Source: Chryseobacterium rhizoplanae (GTDB lineage: Bacteria; Bacteroidota; Bacteroidia; Flavobacteriales; Weeksellaceae). From it: a stretch of DNA of 64,000 nucleotides. The DNA is taken from the NCBI RefSeq assembly GCF_900182655.1, contig NZ_FXTC01000001.1:930001-994000 (forward strand), given 5' to 3'. Made by a program: the position numbers and the translations under genes. Shown in pieces: positions 1-8,408 of the stretch. The notes below the pieces were generated by a model that saw nothing but the letters and a program-made list of their open reading frames with translations, was not told the origin of the DNA and ran no database searches. Every line of letters begins with the position of its first letter. Position 1 is the first letter of the stretch.

Positions 1-114
1 CTGAAAAAACTTAAATCCTATTTTATTGCCGTTGATGATGAATATGCAGAAGACAGCCACATCATAACGGTTTCTAACGAAATAGCAATAATCCCTCCGG
101 TAAGCGGCGGATAA
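1..114 (+). CDS. moaD: MoaD C-terminus (molybdopterin synthase small subunit), partial
   Basis: Only the last 37 codons are in the window; the gene begins to the left. The peptide ends PPVSGG, and the terminal Gly-Gly is the hallmark of MoaD-type ubiquitin-fold sulfur carriers, whose C-terminus is adenylated by MoeB and converted to a thiocarboxylate. The segment EIAIIPPVSGG is the usual last strand and tail of the family. It stops 5 bp before moaE, so the two synthase subunits are almost certainly co-transcribed. ThiS shares the GG tail, but the moaE neighbour makes MoaD the better reading. Confidence 0.85.
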   Translation: MKKLKSYFIAVDDEYAEDSHIITVSNEIAIIPPVSGG

Positions 115-119
115 TAGAT

Positions 120-536
120 ATGATAGATATAAAAATAACAGATAACCCACTGGATATCAAAGAATGTTTTACCCTTGCTTCCGATCCGGCATGTGGGGGA
201 ATTGCATCATTTGTAGGGACAGTACGAAATCATACCAAAGACAAAATTGTCACCAGACTTGAGTATGAGTGCTATGAATCTATGGCTGTTAAGGAGATGC
301 GGAAAATTGCAGATAAAGCTATTGCTTTGTTTTCAGTAAAAAATATTGTAGTTCACCATCGTACCGGAACCTTATTTCCCGGCGATACAGCGGTGATAAT
401 TATCGTAAGCGATGGGCATAGAAATGCGGTTTTCGATGCGTGCAGCTATATTATTGAGACGATTAAGCAAACTGTTCCTATCTGGAAAAAAGAAGTGCTG
501 GAAAACGGGGAAGAATGGGTTTCTGCACATCCCTAA
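120..536 (+). CDS. moaE: MoaE, molybdopterin synthase catalytic subunit
   Basis: This protein of 138 residues matches the usual MoaE length. MoaE pairs with thiocarboxylated MoaD and inserts two sulfurs into cyclic pyranopterin monophosphate to make molybdopterin in the cytoplasm. Family landmarks are visible in order: FVGTVR (31-36), HHRTG (79-83), GHR (99-101), Lys116, and PIWKKE (120-125) with the lysine expected at the active site. It lies between moaD (5 bp) and fdhD (34 bp). Family assignment is firm. Confidence 0.96.
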   Translation: MIDIKITDNPLDIKECFTLASDPACGGIASFVGTVRNHTKDKIVTRLEYECYESMAVKEMRKIADKAIALFSVKNIVVHHRTGTLFPGDTAVIIIVSDGHRNAVFDACSYIIETIKQTVPIWKKEVLENGEEWVSAHP

Positions 537-570
537 ATTTTGTACCTTTACTAGACCAGTTATTTAAATT

Positions 571-1446
571 ATGAAAGCCGATCTGTTATCCAATAAGTCA
601 GTCAAGCAGTTAGAAATTGTCAAAGTCAATGAAAACAGCAGTTTCCGTTTTACAGATGATATTTCTATAGAAGAACCTTTGGAAATAAGGGTTTCATATC
701 TGGCCACAGATCAAAAAGAATCTAAAAATATATCCGTAACCATGCGGACTCCCGGAAACGACGCAGAGCTGGCAGCAGGTTTTTTATTTACGGAAGGAAT
801 TATTTCCAACCGGAGTCAGATTAAAAATATATATTACCCGGAATCAGAATGTTCCAGAAACAGCGAAAATGCTGTCATTGTTGAGCTTATTGATAATTTT
901 GTTCCTGAACTTAAGAAAGCCGACCGAAACTTTTATACAACTTCCAGTTGTGGCGTATGCGGAAAAGGCTCCATAGAATCTATACGGACCGTAAGTCCTT
1001 TTCTTCATCAGAAAAAAGAAAATACGGTTGTTTCCCTTGAAACCATCTATCAGTTATCCGAAAAATTATGCTCTTTCCAGAATAATTTCAGTGCTACAGG
1101 AGGTATACATGCTTCCGGTATCTTTGATTTGGAGGGCAATCTGCTTGCTTTACGGGAAGATGTAGGAAGGCATAATGCATTGGATAAACTTATAGGTCAT
1201 GCGTTATCTGCGGATTTGCTTCCTCTTACGGATAAAATTCTGGTTTTAAGCGGTAGGGCCAGTTTTGAACTTATTCAGAAAGCGGCAATGGCAGGAATTA
1301 CAATTGTCGCAGCAATAGGAGCACCTTCCAGTCTGGCGGTAGATCTTGCAAAAGAATTTGATATTACCTTATTGGGCTTTCTCCGGGATAACCGTTTTAA
1401 TATCTACCATAGCGGGAACCATTTTAAAATTGAAAATTTATTATGA
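571..1446 (+). CDS. fdhD: FdhD, sulfur carrier for formate dehydrogenase-type molybdoenzymes
   Basis: A protein of 291 residues carrying the FdhD signature. The mobile-loop cysteines sit in CGVCG (Cys127 and Cys130), followed by TGGIHA (176-181) and EDVGRHNALDK (196-206). FdhD takes sulfur from a cysteine desulfurase and transfers it to the molybdenum cofactor, which activates formate dehydrogenases. Its end overlaps the next gene by 4 bp (ATGA), and an FdhF-like enzyme, its presumed client, lies two genes downstream. Confidence 0.95.
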   Translation: MKADLLSNKSVKQLEIVKVNENSSFRFTDDISIEEPLEIRVSYLATDQKESKNISVTMRTPGNDAELAAGFLFTEGIISNRSQIKNIYYPESECSRNSENAVIVELIDNFVPELKKADRNFYTTSSCGVCGKGSIESIRTVSPFLHQKKENTVVSLETIYQLSEKLCSFQNNFSATGGIHASGIFDLEGNLLALREDVGRHNALDKLIGHALSADLLPLTDKILVLSGRASFELIQKAAMAGITIVAAIGAPSSLAVDLAKEFDITLLGFLRDNRFNIYHSGNHFKIENLL

Positions 1447-1793
1447 AAATAAGAATTAAAGACAATTCAGTAAGATTTCGTCTTACGCAGTCGGAGGTTG
1501 CAGAACTAGGAAAGAGTGGAGTCATTTCTAGCTTTACAGAATTTACAGACCGTCCGTTTATTTATACTATCGAAAGAACTGATGATACAGAACTTTCTGC
1601 AGCTTTCATTGAAAATAAAATTGTTCTGAAAATGCCCGGAACAATGATCACAGAATGGATTTCAACAGACAGAGTCGGTTTTGACGGACAATCCGGGCTG
1701 GTGAAAATTTTAATAGAAAAGGATTTTGTATGCATTGATAATACTTTGGAAGATCAAAGCGACAATTATCCTAACCCAAGTTTAAAGTGCTAA
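1443..1793 (+). CDS. Small DUF7009-like protein between fdhD and the molybdoenzyme
   Basis: A soluble protein of 116 residues with no signal peptide or membrane segment. The N-terminus (MKIRIKDNSVRFRLTQSEV) resembles a small uncharacterised family that I recall as DUF7009; that name is from memory. The C-terminus ends in a single cysteine (SLKC). Translation is probably coupled to fdhD through the ATGA overlap, and the molybdoenzyme gene starts 20 bp later. A role in maturation of that enzyme is inference from position alone. Confidence 0.8.
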   Translation: MKIRIKDNSVRFRLTQSEVAELGKSGVISSFTEFTDRPFIYTIERTDDTELSAAFIENKIVLKMPGTMITEWISTDRVGFDGQSGLVKILIEKDFVCIDNTLEDQSDNYPNPSLKC

Positions 1794-1813
1794 ATTTTTT
1801 AAATTAAAAAATC

Positions 1814-4219
1814 ATGGAAAACAGAGATGAATTCAATACAATAAAACAGGACAAATGCCAGCTACCTTCAGCAGAGCCTCCTTATAAACTGCTGGATTTG
1901 AAATTGAAACCACCAAAACTCTGGGCAGCGGGATTTCCGGCTGTTATCCATTCACTGGACCAGCTGGTGCTCAATGCCTCTGTTCTCCGTGGAGGAAGGG
2001 CACTTTTCAGTATGAATCAGTTTGACGGTTTCGATTGTCCGAGCTGTGCCTGGCCGGATCCGGATGACGAACGCTCCAAATTAGGTGAATACTGTGAAAA
2101 CGGGGCAAAAGCCCTGGCAGAAGAGGCAACCTCAAAAACAATTGGAGCAGAATTTTTCAGAGACAATTCAGTGTATGATTTAGCAAAACTTACAGATTTT
2201 GAAATCAGCCAGTTAGGAAGAATTGCAGAACCCATGTACCTTCCGAAAGGCGGAACACATTATCAGCCAATAACCTGGGATGATGCTTTTGCAAAAATTT
2301 CAGAAAAACTGAATGCTCTGGATTCTCCTAATGAAGCCATATTCTATACCTCGGGAAGAACCAGCAATGAAGCCACGTGGGTGTACCAGCTGTTTGCCCG
2401 TGAATTCGGAACCAATAACTTTCCGGACTGTTCCAATATGTGCCACGAAACCTCTGGTTATGCACTTTCCAGAAGCATTGGCATTGGAAAAGGAACGGTA
2501 AAGCTGGAAGATTTTTATGATACCGATCTCATTATGATCATAGGGCAAAATCCGGGAACCAATTCACCGAGAATGCTTTCCGCCCTTACAAAAGGGAAAA
2601 AGAACGGGGCAAAAATTATGGCCATCAATCCGCTTCCTGAAGCTGGTTTAAAAGGTTTCAAAAATCCTCAGGAAGTTCGTGCTTTGCTGAATAAGCCTTA
2701 TGAATTGTCAGATTTATATCTTCCCGTGAAGATCAATGGAGATATGGCACTTTTAAAAGCCCTTCAGATTCTGGTATTGGAAGAAGAAGCTAAAAATCCG
2801 GGAAAAGTTCTGGATCAGGATTTTATAATTAATAAAACGGCAGGTTTCAACGAATTGGTTGAAGAATTGAAACGCTATGATCTCAATTTCTTATCAGAAG
2901 AATGTGGAATTTCGGTTGAAGATCTAAGAGAAGCCGCACAAATGATTGCTTCAAAAAAACGCATTATTATTTGTTGGGGCATGGGAATTACCCAGCAGCA
3001 TAATGGTGTGGAAATGATTTATAATATTGTGAATCTCCTGTTGATGAAAGGAAGCATAGGAATTCAGGGTGGAGGAGCCTGTCCTGTTCGCGGCCACAGC
3101 AATGTGCAGGGGAACAGAACATTATTGATTAACCATCATCCTACGACTGAGCAATTAGACAGATTGGAAGAATATTATGGCTTTAAAGTTCCCAGGGAAG
3201 GCGGTTACGATGTTGTGAACGCATTGAAAGCAATGCACCAGGAAAAAGTGAAGTTTATGTTCTGTATGGGCGGAAATTTCCTTTCGGCAGCACCGGATAC
3301 AACCTTTACCGCAGAAGCCATGCGAAAACTGGAAATGTCTGTGATTGTCTCTGTAAAACTGAACAGAGGCCATCTTATCCATGGAAAAGAAGCTTTGATC
3401 TTACCCGTAATTTCCAGAAGTGAAAAAGATATGATCAATGGAGAGCTCCAGCATGTAAGTACAGAAAATTCAATGGGTGTTGTGGAATGGTCAAGAGGTG
3501 TTCTAGATCCTATTTCAAAGCACCTCATCAACGAAACGCATGTTGCCTGCAGAATGGCAAAAGCTGTTTTAGGTGAACGTTCTGTGGTAGATTGGGATCA
3601 ATTTATTAATAGCTATGATGCCGTTCGTAATGATATTGAGCAATGTATTCCGGGATTTGAAAACTATAACGAAAGAGTAGTGCAGAAAGGAGGTTTTTAC
3701 CTTCCGAATGGGCCGAGGGATGGGATCTTCAACAGTGAGTTTTATCCGGGAAAAGCTGCTTTTAATATAACCGCTGTGCCTGACAATTCGCTTGCTGATG
3801 ATGAATATCTGATGGGAACCACCAGAACACACGACCAGTTCAATACGGTTGTTTATGGCTTGAATGACCGTTACCGCGGGATTTTCAATGAAAGAAGAAT
3901 TGTCATGATGAACGAAAAAGATATTGAGAAGGCCGGCCTCAAAGAAGGAGACCACGTAGACCTTTTCAATTATGATGATGGAATCGAAAGAATAGCCCCT
4001 CTTTTTATTGTCGTAAAATATCCTATCCCACAGAAAAGTACCATGACCTATTTTCCGGAAACTAATGTTTTGGTATCTATTAATAACGTAGTAAATGGTG
4101 CCAATATGCCTGCTTCAAAATATGTCCGTATCAAAATCCGGAAACACAGTCCTGAGATTTTTAAAAAGATTGATGATCATGTAATTGCAGCAGCCGGCAC
4201 AGGTCTGGAACCTTCTTAA
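1814..4219 (+). CDS. FdhF/YdeP-family molybdopterin oxidoreductase
   Basis: A cytoplasmic enzyme of 801 residues of the molybdopterin oxidoreductase superfamily, of the FdhF/YdeP type (YdeP is about 760 residues). Near the N-terminus is a CPSCAWPDP motif (Cys75, Cys78, further Cys94). A motif NMCHETSG places Cys210 where formate dehydrogenases carry the molybdenum-ligating Cys or Sec. GQNPGTNSPRML (about 244-255) is a cofactor-binding loop, and the C-terminal 130 residues look like the dinucleotide-binding domain. No electron-transfer subunits are nearby, and YdeP relatives have poorly defined substrates, so formate oxidation should not be assumed. The preceding fdhD argues for a sulfurated cofactor. 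Confidence 0.9.
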   Translation: MENRDEFNTIKQDKCQLPSAEPPYKLLDLKLKPPKLWAAGFPAVIHSLDQLVLNASVLRGGRALFSMNQFDGFDCPSCAWPDPDDERSKLGEYCENGAKALAEEATSKTIGAEFFRDNSVYDLAKLTDFEISQLGRIAEPMYLPKGGTHYQPITWDDAFAKISEKLNALDSPNEAIFYTSGRTSNEATWVYQLFAREFGTNNFPDCSNMCHETSGYALSRSIGIGKGTVKLEDFYDTDLIMIIGQNPGTNSPRMLSALTKGKKNGAKIMAINPLPEAGLKGFKNPQEVRALLNKPYELSDLYLPVKINGDMALLKALQILVLEEEAKNPGKVLDQDFIINKTAGFNELVEELKRYDLNFLSEECGISVEDLREAAQMIASKKRIIICWGMGITQQHNGVEMIYNIVNLLLMKGSIGIQGGGACPVRGHSNVQGNRTLLINHHPTTEQLDRLEEYYGFKVPREGGYDVVNALKAMHQEKVKFMFCMGGNFLSAAPDTTFTAEAMRKLEMSVIVSVKLNRGHLIHGKEALILPVISRSEKDMINGELQHVSTENSMGVVEWSRGVLDPISKHLINETHVACRMAKAVLGERSVVDWDQFINSYDAVRNDIEQCIPGFENYNERVVQKGGFYLPNGPRDGIFNSEFYPGKAAFNITAVPDNSLADDEYLMGTTRTHDQFNTVVYGLNDRYRGIFNERRIVMMNEKDIEKAGLKEGDHVDLFNYDDGIERIAPLFIVVKYPIPQKSTMTYFPETNVLVSINNVVNGANMPASKYVRIKIRKHSPEIFKKIDDHVIAAAGTGLEPS

Positions 4220-4237
4220 ATGAAACAAGTTATAATC

Positions 4238-4726
4238 ATGAAGAAACTGTTTTTTGCAGTCATAATTTCTTTTTATGGCATAATAGTATCAGCTCAATCT
4301 GGATTTAAATTAAAAATTTCCGGAGAAATTGTACAACCTTTGGAATTAAGTCTGTCCGATCTTTCAAAAATGCCTCAAAAAGAAGCGATATTGAAGGATA
4401 AAGAAGGAAAAACACACGCTTATACAGGAGTTTCTATTCAGGATATTCTTACTTGGGCTAAAGTTCCTTCAGGGAAAGATTTACATGGAGAAAATCTGTC
4501 GAAATATCTTCTTGTAAAATGTGCAGATGGATATCAGGTTTTGTTTTCTCTGGCAGAACTTGATTCATCAATTGCTGATAAGAAAGTGATTGTTGCAGAT
4601 ATGATGGATGGCAAACCTTTATTGCGGGAGAAAGGTCCGTTACGTATGATTGCCGAAGGAGAAAAGAAACCTGCGCGCAGCAGTTATCAGGTTACGGAAT
4701 TGATCATAGGATCAGTAAAAAAATAA
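4238..4726 (+). CDS. Secreted protein with sulfite-oxidase-type molybdopterin-binding fold
   Basis: About 162 residues from the chosen ATG, which gives a clean signal peptide (MKKLFFAVIISFYGIIVSAQ). An in-frame ATG at 4220, directly after the preceding stop, would add six residues. The mature part (SGEIVQPLELSLSDLSKMP, YTGVSIQDILTWA, GPLRMIAEGEKKPARSSYQV) resembles the core of the sulfite-oxidase molybdopterin domain in short stand-alone form. It is small for a complete enzyme and shows no obvious molybdenum-ligating cysteine, so it may be a non-catalytic relative. It is the last gene in the unit with a clear link to molybdenum. Confidence 0.8.
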   Translation: MKKLFFAVIISFYGIIVSAQSGFKLKISGEIVQPLELSLSDLSKMPQKEAILKDKEGKTHAYTGVSIQDILTWAKVPSGKDLHGENLSKYLLVKCADGYQVLFSLAELDSSIADKKVIVADMMDGKPLLREKGPLRMIAEGEKKPARSSYQVTELIIGSVKK

Positions 4727-4755
4727 CTGTCGAAATAATATTTTAGAGTGTAATA

Positions 4756-5673
4756 ATGATCATAAGAAAAAAGGAACACTGGTTCAGAATGCTTTTTGTA
4801 TGGCACGGTTCTGTTTTGCCTGCATTGCTTCCCCGTTTGGGATTGCTTTTAATGCTTTCTTTATTGGTGACCTATTTCCATGGAACCATTCTTTCGTTTA
4901 AGGTTCCTTTAAACCCTGCACCCCTTACGCTTTTCGGTTTTGTATTGGCCTTATTTCTCGGATTCAGAAACAATGCCAGCTATGACCGGTTCTGGGAAGG
5001 ACGTAAGTTATGGGGAGCTTTGTTGAACACGGCCCGTGCATTGACCCGCCAGGCACTCACCTTGAAAAATTTAAATAATAATCATGTTTCAGTTCATCAT
5101 TTTGTTCAGCTGCTGAGTGCTTTTGTCTTTGCGCTGAAACATCAGCTGAGAGGAACAGATGCCTATGAAGATTTACAGGTAAGGCTTGATGAAGACCAAA
5201 TGAAAATTGTAGCAGCATCCAAATATAAACCGGCAGTTATTATGCGATTGCTTGCAGAGTGGGTTCAGAAAGCAAAAGAGGAAGGCATTATGGATTCTAT
5301 TCAGCAGGCACGCTTTGATGAAAATTTTGATAAGCTTTCTGATATTTTGGGAGGATGCGAAAGAATTATTTCAACGCCAATTCCTTATAGCTACAGGGTT
5401 TTGCTGCATCGGACAGTGTATATCTATTGTTTTCTGCTGCCGTTTGGATTGGTAGATTCATTAGGATGGTTTACACCGCTTATTGTGGTATTTGTAGCTT
5501 ATACCTTTGTTGCGTTTGAAGCGATAGCGGATGAGATTGAGGAGCCTTTTGGAACAGACGCTAACGATTTGGCTCTCAATAGCATGTGTATGATGATTGA
5601 TGAAACGATTCATGAGATGGCAGGAGAACAGATTGCTGCTTCTCAAAAAATAACTCAGAATATTATTGATTGA
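4756..5673 (+). CDS. Bestrophin-like (UPF0187/YneE) membrane channel
   Basis: A protein of 305 residues with hydrophobic segments near 25-45 and 50-70 and a pair around 215-255. It carries the bestrophin-family motif FRNNASYDRFWEGRKLWG (about 70-88) and the conserved EPFG (about 263-266) in the C-terminal cytosolic part. Bacterial members form pentameric ion channels in the inner membrane. It follows the secreted molybdopterin-fold gene by 29 bp and overlaps the longest version of the next reading frame, so it is probably co-transcribed, with no evident functional link to molybdenum. Confidence 0.9.
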   Translation: MIIRKKEHWFRMLFVWHGSVLPALLPRLGLLLMLSLLVTYFHGTILSFKVPLNPAPLTLFGFVLALFLGFRNNASYDRFWEGRKLWGALLNTARALTRQALTLKNLNNNHVSVHHFVQLLSAFVFALKHQLRGTDAYEDLQVRLDEDQMKIVAASKYKPAVIMRLLAEWVQKAKEEGIMDSIQQARFDENFDKLSDILGGCERIISTPIPYSYRVLLHRTVYIYCFLLPFGLVDSLGWFTPLIVVFVAYTFVAFEAIADEIEEPFGTDANDLALNSMCMMIDETIHEMAGEQIAASQKITQNIID

Positions 5674-5693
5674 CAGGGCTAAAAGATAATTGT

Positions 5694-6239
5694 ATGAAGG
5701 TTTCAGAAAAAAATGTGATTTATACAATCGGACATTCTGTTCATTCATTGGATGATTTCATTGCAATGCTTTATTCGTTTAACATTAAATTTTTAGCAGA
5801 TATCCGGAGATTTCCGGGATCAAAAAAATATCCGTGGTTCAATAAAGAAAATCTGGAAAAGATACTTCCTGAAAATACTATTGAATATATCCATCTTGAA
5901 GAATTAGGAGGGAGAAGAAAGGTACAGCCCGGTTCGAGAAACAGCCGATGGCGGAATGAATCTTTCCGGGGATATGCTGATTATATGCAAACCTCAGAAT
6001 TTGTAACCGCGGTCGAAAAGCTGGAACATATTGCCAGGGAAAAGACAACTGCTTTTATGTGCTCTGAGGCGGTATGGTGGCGCTGTCACAGATCTATGGT
6101 CTCTGATTATCTTAAAGCAAGAGGTTGGAAAGTAGAACATATTATGAATGTCGGAAAAATAGAAGAACATCCTTATACCTCCCCAGCAAGAGTATATGAT
6201 GGAAAGGTTTTTTATTCAGATGAAAGTTTATTTGATTAA
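5694..6239 (+). CDS. DUF488 family protein
   Basis: About 181 residues from the ATG giving MKVSEKN; an upstream ATG at 5670 overlapping the previous stop would add eight residues. Family landmarks are YTIGHS near the N-terminus, DIRRFPGSKKYPWF, and the Cys/His cluster MCSEAVWWRCHRSMVSDYL. DUF488 proteins are widespread and uncharacterised; the invariant C-E...CHR cluster suggests a catalytic or metal site. It ends the plus-strand unit and faces moeB, 47 bp away, with no clear terminator between them. Confidence 0.88.
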   Translation: MKVSEKNVIYTIGHSVHSLDDFIAMLYSFNIKFLADIRRFPGSKKYPWFNKENLEKILPENTIEYIHLEELGGRRKVQPGSRNSRWRNESFRGYADYMQTSEFVTAVEKLEHIAREKTTAFMCSEAVWWRCHRSMVSDYLKARGWKVEHIMNVGKIEEHPYTSPARVYDGKVFYSDESLFD

Positions 6240-6286
6240 AAGATAAATAGAAAGAATCTGCGCTCACAAAAATTTAGACTGCAATC

Positions 6287-7327
6287 TTAAGGCTGTATGG
6301 TATTAATACCGCCTTTTAAAGAAAACACTTCTTTGTCAGGGAAAACCTCTTTTATCTTTTTTACAGCTTGTGCACTGCGCTGCCCGGATTGACAATACAC
6401 CAAAAGAGGTTTTGACAAACCGGAAAAGGAATGTACATGATGTTGTAGTTCCTCCACAGGAATATTGGTTCCGCCGATATTGAAATGTTGGTGCTCTTCC
6501 ACAGAACGTACATCTATAATTTCAAAATGATCTTTCTCCTGCATCAGCTGTTCAAAAGTAATAACCTGAACAGTCTGGGGCAAAGCTGTAATTTCTGCAG
6601 ATGTTTTTCTTAATTTAATAACCTGGGTTTTGCCGTTCAGAACATTCATCAGCCATAATTTTCCTGCTAATACATCCTGTGGCTGGGTAAAATATTTTAT
6701 AACTTCATTGGCCTGCATACATCCAATAATGCCTGCTAACGTAGGAATTACACCGCCTTCTCTGCAGTTAGGAACCTGAGATTCTTCCGCATCAGGAAAA
6801 ACATCACGGTAATTGGCGGAGTAAGTGCCATCTTCCTGTAAAACATTCCAGATGCTTACCTGGCCTTCATATTGGTAAATAGCACCATAAACTAAAGGTT
6901 TTCCAGCCAGAACACAGGCATCATTCAACAGACATTTCGTTTCAAAATTATCTGTTCCTTCCACAATAAGATCGAATTCAGAAATCAAATCCATAACATT
7001 GGAGGAAGTTACTTTCAGACGATAAGGAATTATGGAAATAGCTGGGTTTTGCTGTTGTAGTTTTTTTGCAGCAGTATCTACTTTATACGTTCCGATATCC
7101 TGGGGAGTATATAGAATCTGGCGGTGCAGGTTACTTTCTGAAACGAGATCATCATCCGCAAGAGCAATTGTTCCTATTCCTGAAGAAACCAGATATTGTG
7201 CCGTGGGACAGCCAAGACCTCCCATTCCCACAATCAGAACTTTAGCATGATGAAGCAATTCCTGGGAAGAAATACCAAAACCCGGTAAAGCAATCTGGCA
7301 GTTATAACGTTCAAAAGGATCACTCAT
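6287..7327 (-). CDS. moeB: MoeB/HesA-type adenylyltransferase fused to a rhodanese domain
   Basis: A protein of 346 residues. Residues 1-240 form an E1-like ThiF/MoeB domain with the nucleotide loop GMGGLG (34-39), DDDLVSESNLHRQ (58-70), and a cysteine at 188 (VPNCREGG). Residues 255-346 form a rhodanese domain with active-site Cys312 in CQSGQRS. It adenylates the MoaD Gly-Gly tail, and the fused rhodanese may deliver the sulfur, as in eukaryotic MOCS3/Uba4. The CxxC zinc pairs of E. coli MoeB are not visible; the place of the first pair reads NYRDVFP. It is the last gene of the minus-strand cofactor operon, 10 bp after mobA. Confidence 0.92.
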   Translation of the reverse strand: MSDPFERYNCQIALPGFGISSQELLHHAKVLIVGMGGLGCPTAQYLVSSGIGTIALADDDLVSESNLHRQILYTPQDIGTYKVDTAAKKLQQQNPAISIIPYRLKVTSSNVMDLISEFDLIVEGTDNFETKCLLNDACVLAGKPLVYGAIYQYEGQVSIWNVLQEDGTYSANYRDVFPDAEESQVPNCREGGVIPTLAGIIGCMQANEVIKYFTQPQDVLAGKLWLMNVLNGKTQVIKLRKTSAEITALPQTVQVITFEQLMQEKDHFEIIDVRSVEEHQHFNIGGTNIPVEELQHHVHSFSGLSKPLLVYCQSGQRSAQAVKKIKEVFPDKEVFSLKGGINTIQP

Positions 7328-7337
7328 AGGTATGTTT

Positions 7338-7952
7338 TTATGATTTCTTTAGAATTTCCTTTGCTTTTGTCATTTCTTCCGGGGTATTCACATTCATTAA
7401 AGCATCAGGGTTGTTGGGTTTCAGAATCAAAGTATCACTGTTCATCAGAACTTTTCTGGGACAGGTATTTCCTAAGCCTAAAAAATTCAGGAGTAAGGGA
7501 TAGCTTTTAGGTTCCCAAATGGTGATCAAAGGTTCCGGTAAACCGTCAAAAGGACTTTCGTAAGTTGTTGCCGCCTTTTCAGCATCTCTGGACCGGATCA
7601 GAAATTCTAATGAGTTTTTGTCCAAAAGAGGAAGATCACAAGCTACCACCAGCCATGCTTTATCTCTTTGGGCACGCAATGCCGAAAGTATTCCACCGAA
7701 GGGGCCCATATTTAAAAAAGTATCGGTAAGGGCATTATAATCCGTATCGAAATGTTCCAATTGATCCTGTCTGCAGGAAATAAAAACATTTTCACAAAAC
7801 GGAGCCAAAAGATCAGCTGCATAATACCGCTGTTCTTTCCCGTGCCAATTGATTTTATCTTTAGGATTTCCCATCCGAAGGCTTTTTCCTCCTGCAAGTA
7901 CCAACCCGTTCAATTGAGGTAAATCAGTCTCTTTTGAAATCATTTTTTCCAC
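7338..7952 (-). CDS. mobA: MobA-like molybdenum cofactor nucleotidyltransferase
   Basis: A protein of 204 residues with the nucleotidyltransferase signature LAGGKSLRMGNPKDK near the N-terminus and the metal-binding VVACDLPLLD in the middle. MobA attaches GMP to molybdopterin to make the guanine dinucleotide cofactor needed by formate-dehydrogenase-type enzymes, which fits the FdhF-like gene in the neighbouring unit. The start used here overlaps the moaC end by 29 bp; a second ATG three codons later is equally possible. MocA (CMP transfer) is a relative that motifs alone cannot exclude. Confidence 0.9.
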   Translation of the reverse strand: MEKMISKETDLPQLNGLVLAGGKSLRMGNPKDKINWHGKEQRYYAADLLAPFCENVFISCRQDQLEHFDTDYNALTDTFLNMGPFGGILSALRAQRDKAWLVVACDLPLLDKNSLEFLIRSRDAEKAATTYESPFDGLPEPLITIWEPKSYPLLLNFLGLGNTCPRKVLMNSDTLILKPNNPDALMNVNTPEEMTKAKEILKKS

Positions 7953-8400
7953 CTGATTTTTCTATTAGTTTTATCTCTTTGATCACAATATCATGGCTCA
8001 TCGCTTTGCACATATCATAAATAGTAAGGGCGGCAACAGATGCTCCCGTAAGAGCTTCCATTTCGATACCTGTTTTAGCTTCAATCTCAGCAGTGCAATA
8101 GATTTCAATCTCGTTTTCAGCATTGATATCAATATCTATTTCACAGTTATCCATACCAATTGGGTGGCAGAGTGGGATTAGTTCGCCTGTTTTTTTAGCG
8201 GCCATTATTCCGGCAATAATAGCGGTCTGAAATACCGAGCCTTTTTTAGTTTTGAAATCATCCTGTTGAAGTGCGGTAAAAATATTTTCAGGAAGTATTA
8301 CAACCGCTTTAGCCGTCGCTTTTCGGTGTGTAATTTTTTTCTTCCCGACATTTACCATACCCGGTTGTTCCTTTTTATTAAGATGTGAGAAATTTGTCAT
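7924..8400 (-). CDS. moaC: MoaC, cyclic pyranopterin monophosphate synthase
   Basis: A protein of 158 residues, the usual MoaC length. It rearranges the MoaA product into cyclic pyranopterin monophosphate. Landmarks are KKITHRKATAKA, the active-site segment IPLCHPIGMDNCEID, and the conserved C-terminal block GIEMEALTGASVAALTIYDMCKA followed by KSGGK. It lies 8 bp after moeA and overlaps mobA. Confidence 0.96.
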   Translation of the reverse strand: MTNFSHLNKKEQPGMVNVGKKKITHRKATAKAVVILPENIFTALQQDDFKTKKGSVFQTAIIAGIMAAKKTGELIPLCHPIGMDNCEIDIDINAENEIEIYCTAEIEAKTGIEMEALTGASVAALTIYDMCKAMSHDIVIKEIKLIEKSGGKNDFKRD

Positions 8401-8408
8401 GAGTAAGA

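Noticed and set aside
2017..2548. Long open frames on both strands inside the FdhF/YdeP gene
   Set aside because: They lie wholly inside a convincing gene in another frame, and their products have no protein-like motifs.
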